Source: Pectobacterium betavasculorum (GTDB lineage: Bacteria; Pseudomonadota; Gammaproteobacteria; Enterobacterales; Enterobacteriaceae). From it: a DNA stretch of 64,000 bases. A program made the translations under genes and the position numbers. The DNA is taken from assembly GCF_000749845.1 (NCBI RefSeq), contig NZ_JQHM01000009.1, forward strand, positions 57,514-121,513, in the 5' to 3' direction. Position 1 is the first letter of the stretch. Every line of letters starts with the position of its first letter. Positions 61,456 through 64,000 of this stretch are shown here, in pieces. The notes beneath the pieces were generated by a model that was given only the letters and a program-made list of their open reading frames with translations, did no database searches and was not told the DNA's origin.

Positions 61456-64000
61456 TTGAACGGTGTGATTGGCGTAATTAAATTCGTTATTGGACAGGTT
61501 TTTATCGTTGCGCTTGATGGGAGCCAGAGACTGCTGGTTGCTGGCGATCGGGTTTACAGTGGGGAAGAAGTGGTGACTGGCGCTAACGGCGCGGTTTCAA
61601 TCACATTACCTGATGGTAAGACACTGGATCTGGGGCGTGATAGTCGCTGGAGTGATGTAAGCAATGCGTCCTCTCAGAAAAATGCGGATGTCGCCAATGA
61701 TGTCGCTGCTATACAAGATGCTATCGCTCAGGGGGCTGACCCAACACAAGTGCTCGAGGCCACTGCTGCTGGCAACGACGATTCGGGAGAGGCGGGGAGC
61801 GGAGGAGGAGCTCATTCAACTGTCGTGTTGGATTTAACGGGCGAAGTTGTTACTGTCCCCATTGGCTATGATATTGCTGAACAATCATTTGCTAACCAAT
61901 CCTCACCTATTCAGAATAGCGAAGCATCATCCATACTGCTTACTACAGTAACAGATACCACCGATACCACAGCGCCCTCTGTCACCATTGTTATAAACAA
62001 TGACGGCACAATCAGTTTTGTTTTTACCAAACCGGCCGTTGGCTTTGACCTTAGTGATATCACCGTAGCAAATGGCACAGTAACGAATCTGGCGCAGGAT
62101 CCTAACGATCCTACCCGCTGGACGGCGACGCTGACGCCAACTGCTAATTTCGAGGGCGAGGTTCGCGTCAGCATCCCTGATGGCAGTTACACTGATGCTG
62201 CGGGCATTCCTGGCACAGGGGGAAGTGAAGCGGTAACGGTTGATACTTTGCCTCCTGTTGCCTCAATTTCTATCGACGATATCACCAGCGATAACGTGGT
62301 TAACGCAGCCGAATCCGGTCAGACGATCTCTGTTACGGGTCAGGTGGGCAATGAGGTTCAGGCCGGTGATGCGATTACCGTTACCGTCGGCACGGAAACT
62401 TATCAAACGACCGTGAATGCCGATGGCAAGACCTGGAGCGTCAATGTGCCGGGTTCTGTATTAGCTGCTAATGGCGATATCAGTGCGACGGTTACCACCC
62501 GCGATACCGCGGGCAATGTGACCACCGCAAACTCTACTCACGCTTATGGCGTCGATACCGATGCGCCAGTGGCGTCGATTACCATCGACGATGTCACGTC
62601 CGATAACGTGATTAACGCAGCCGAGTCCGGCCAGACCATTGCGGTCACCGGTCAGGTCGATAATGACGTCAAGGCCGGTGATACGGTGACGGTAACCGTC
62701 GGCACGGAAACGTATCAGACCACGGTCAATGCTGATGGCAAAACCTGGAGTGTCAATGTTCCGGGCTCTGTATTAGCGGCGAATAGCGACGTGAGTGCTA
62801 CGGTCACCACGCGTGATACCGCAGGCAATGTCACTACAGCGAATACCAGTCATGCTTACGGCGTGGATACCGATGCGCCCACCGCCTCCATTACTATCGA
62901 CGATGTGACCAGCGATAACGTGGTTAACGCAGCCGAATCCGGCCAGACGATCTCTGTTACGGGTCAGGTGGGCAATAAGGTTCAGGCCGGTGATGCGGTG
63001 ACGGTCACCGTCGGCAGCGAGACCTACCAGACTACGGTGAATACCGATGGTAAAACCTGGAGCGTCAATGTGCCGGGTTCTGTATTAGCTGCTAACGGCG
63101 ATATCAGTGCGACGGTCACCACCCGCGATACCGCAGGCAATGTCACCACTGCAAACTCTACTCACGCTTACGGCGTGGATACCGTCGCACCAGTGGCGTC
63201 GATTACCATCGACGATGTGACGTCAGATAACGTGATTAACACGGCCGAATCCGATCAGACGATCTCTGTTACGGGTCAGGTGGGCAATGAGGTTCAGGCC
63301 GGTGATACGGTGACGGTCACCGTCGGCAGCGAGACCTACCAGACCACGGTGAATGCCGACGGCAAGACCTGGAGCGTGAACGTTCCGGGTTCGGTGCTGG
63401 CCGCCAATAGCGACGTGAGTGCGACCGTTACGACACGCGATACCGCAGGCAATGTCACCACCGCAAACTCTACTCACGCTTATGGCGTCGATACGGTTGC
63501 GCCAGCGGCGTCGATTACCATCGACGATGTCACGTCCGATAACGTGATTAACGCAGCCGAGTCCGGCCAGACCATTGCGGTCACCGGTCAGGTCGATAAC
63601 GATGTGAAAGCGGGCGATGCGATTACCGTTACCGTCGGCACCGAGACCTACCAGACTACGGTGAATACCGATGGCAAGACCTGGAGCGTGAACGTTCCCG
63701 GTTCGGTGCTGGCCGCGAACAGCGATGTGAGTGCGACGGTCACCACGCGCGACACGGCGGGCAATGTCACCACTGCAAACTCTATTCACGCTTACGGCGT
63801 GGATACCGATGCGCCAGCGGCGTCGATTACTATCGACGATATCACCAGCGATAACGTGGTTAACGCAGCCGAGTCCGGCCAGACGATCTCTGTTACGGGT
63901 CAGGTGGGCAATGAGGTTCAGGCCGGTGATGCGGTGACGGTCACCGTCGGCAGCGAGACCTACCAGACCACGGTCAATGCCGATGGCAAAACCTGGAGCG
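61456..64000 (+). CDS. Giant LapA/BapA-like repetitive adhesin, N-terminal part (runs off the window)
   Basis: An open frame of about 848 codons to the right edge, with no stop. Translation starts at TTG (61456), supported by AGGAG 8 nt upstream; no ATG alternative fits. Residues 1-110 match the retention module of LapA-type adhesins: a folded N-terminal plug that keeps the protein in the outer membrane pore. At residues 103-106 is TAAG, the sequence cut by LapG-type proteases. One divergent Ig-like domain follows (about 160-260), then at least six 104-residue repeats. The C-terminal RTX/secretion part lies beyond the window. Export by the adjacent type I system is the natural inference. Confidence 0.88.
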   Translation, partial: MNGVIGVIKFVIGQVFIVALDGSQRLLVAGDRVYSGEEVVTGANGAVSITLPDGKTLDLGRDSRWSDVSNASSQKNADVANDVAAIQDAIAQGADPTQVLEATAAGNDDSGEAGSGGGAHSTVVLDLTGEVVTVPIGYDIAEQSFANQSSPIQNSEASSILLTTVTDTTDTTAPSVTIVINNDGTISFVFTKPAVGFDLSDITVANGTVTNLAQDPNDPTRWTATLTPTANFEGEVRVSIPDGSYTDAAGIPGTGGSEAVTVDTLPPVASISIDDITSDNVVNAAESGQTISVTGQVGNEVQAGDAITVTVGTETYQTTVNADGKTWSVNVPGSVLAANGDISATVTTRDTAGNVTTANSTHAYGVDTDAPVASITIDDVTSDNVINAAESGQTIAVTGQVDNDVKAGDTVTVTVGTETYQTTVNADGKTWSVNVPGSVLAANSDVSATVTTRDTAGNVTTANTSHAYGVDTDAPTASITIDDVTSDNVVNAAESGQTISVTGQVGNKVQAGDAVTVTVGSETYQTTVNTDGKTWSVNVPGSVLAANGDISATVTTRDTAGNVTTANSTHAYGVDTVAPVASITIDDVTSDNVINTAESDQTISVTGQVGNEVQAGDTVTVTVGSETYQTTVNADGKTWSVNVPGSVLAANSDVSATVTTRDTAGNVTTANSTHAYGVDTVAPAASITIDDVTSDNVINAAESGQTIAVTGQVDNDVKAGDAITVTVGTETYQTTVNTDGKTWSVNVPGSVLAANSDVSATVTTRDTAGNVTTANSIHAYGVDTDAPAASITIDDITSDNVVNAAESGQTISVTGQVGNEVQAGDAVTVTVGSETYQTTVNADGKTWS
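62254..64000 (+). repeat. 312-bp in-frame tandem repeats of the adhesin
   Basis: Units start at 62254, 62566, 62878, 63190, 63502 and 63814, an exact 312-bp (104-codon) period; the sixth is cut by the window. Each encodes an Ig-like domain running from SITIDDVTSDN through SVNVPGSVLAAN to HAYGVDT. Units differ in a few blocks, for example GQVGNEVQAGD versus GQVDNDVKAGD, and AANGDIS versus AANSDVS. Confidence 0.97.

Noticed and set aside
63223..63789. 188-codon minus-strand frame in the adhesin repeats
   Set aside because: It is the reverse shadow of the 312-bp repeats and is itself repetitive for that reason; the plus-strand frame has the homology and start signals.

Overview
The window reads as a chromosomal segment of a soft-rot enterobacterium, most likely Pectobacterium. 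The evidence is near-complete gene-order agreement with the Escherichia coli blocks pcnB-gluQ-dksA-sfsA-thpR-hrpB-mrcB-fhu-hemL-erpA-btuF-mtnN-dgt-degP-cdaR and ung-grcA-srmB-trmN6-nadB-rpoE-rseABC-lepA-lepB-rnc-era-recO-pdxJ-acpS-yfhL, interrupted by genes E. coli does not have there. Three ERIC elements (enterobacterial intergenic repeats) support this. The species call is inference; no database was searched.

Layout. 1-13.1 kb: RNA and tRNA metabolism (pcnB start, gluQ, dksA, sfsA, thpR, hrpB), cell wall synthesis (mrcB) and ferric hydroxamate import (fhuCDB, without fhuA). 13.2-15.4 kb: an inserted divergent LysE-type exporter and MocR-type regulator. 15.4-24.5 kb: hemL, erpA, a small secreted protein, btuF-mtnN, dgt, degP, cdaR. 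24.8-28.7 kb: a complete sulfate ABC transporter operon with an Sbp-type binding protein. 28.7-32.5 kb: a redox/detoxification island (DoxX membrane protein, TetR regulator, aldo/keto reductase, old yellow enzyme). 32.5-36.6 kb: tRNA loci (3 Val, 1 Lys, 2 Ala) around gltX and a secreted esterase; the tRNA-Lys 3' end is followed by 174-bp tandem repeats. 36.7-52.4 kb: conserved housekeeping genes, including the sigma-E operon and the rnc-era-recO-pdxJ-acpS run. 52.8-64 kb: an AT-richer accessory region with a PdeH-like c-di-GMP phosphodiesterase, a PAS-GAF-GGDEF protein, a three-gene type I secretion system and the start of a giant repetitive adhesin.

How the parts fit. The right-hand 11 kb looks like a c-di-GMP-linked surface adhesion module: one likely enzyme to make and one to break c-di-GMP, a LapEBC-type secretion apparatus, and an adhesin whose N-terminus resembles the LapA retention module with a TAAG site like the one cut by LapG proteases. 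LapD and LapG themselves are not visible. Several regulatory signals are readable: a textbook sigma-E promoter before rpoE, two FNR-like sites 53 bp apart before grcA, a Fur-like site before fhuC, strong stringent-type tRNA promoters and a long inverted repeat between the divergent reductase genes.

The most unusual non-coding structures are the 174-bp repeats carrying copies of the tRNA-Lys 3' end (reminiscent of E. coli tyrT/rtT) and a family of multi-hairpin elements that share connector sequences while their stems differ in a pairing-preserving way.
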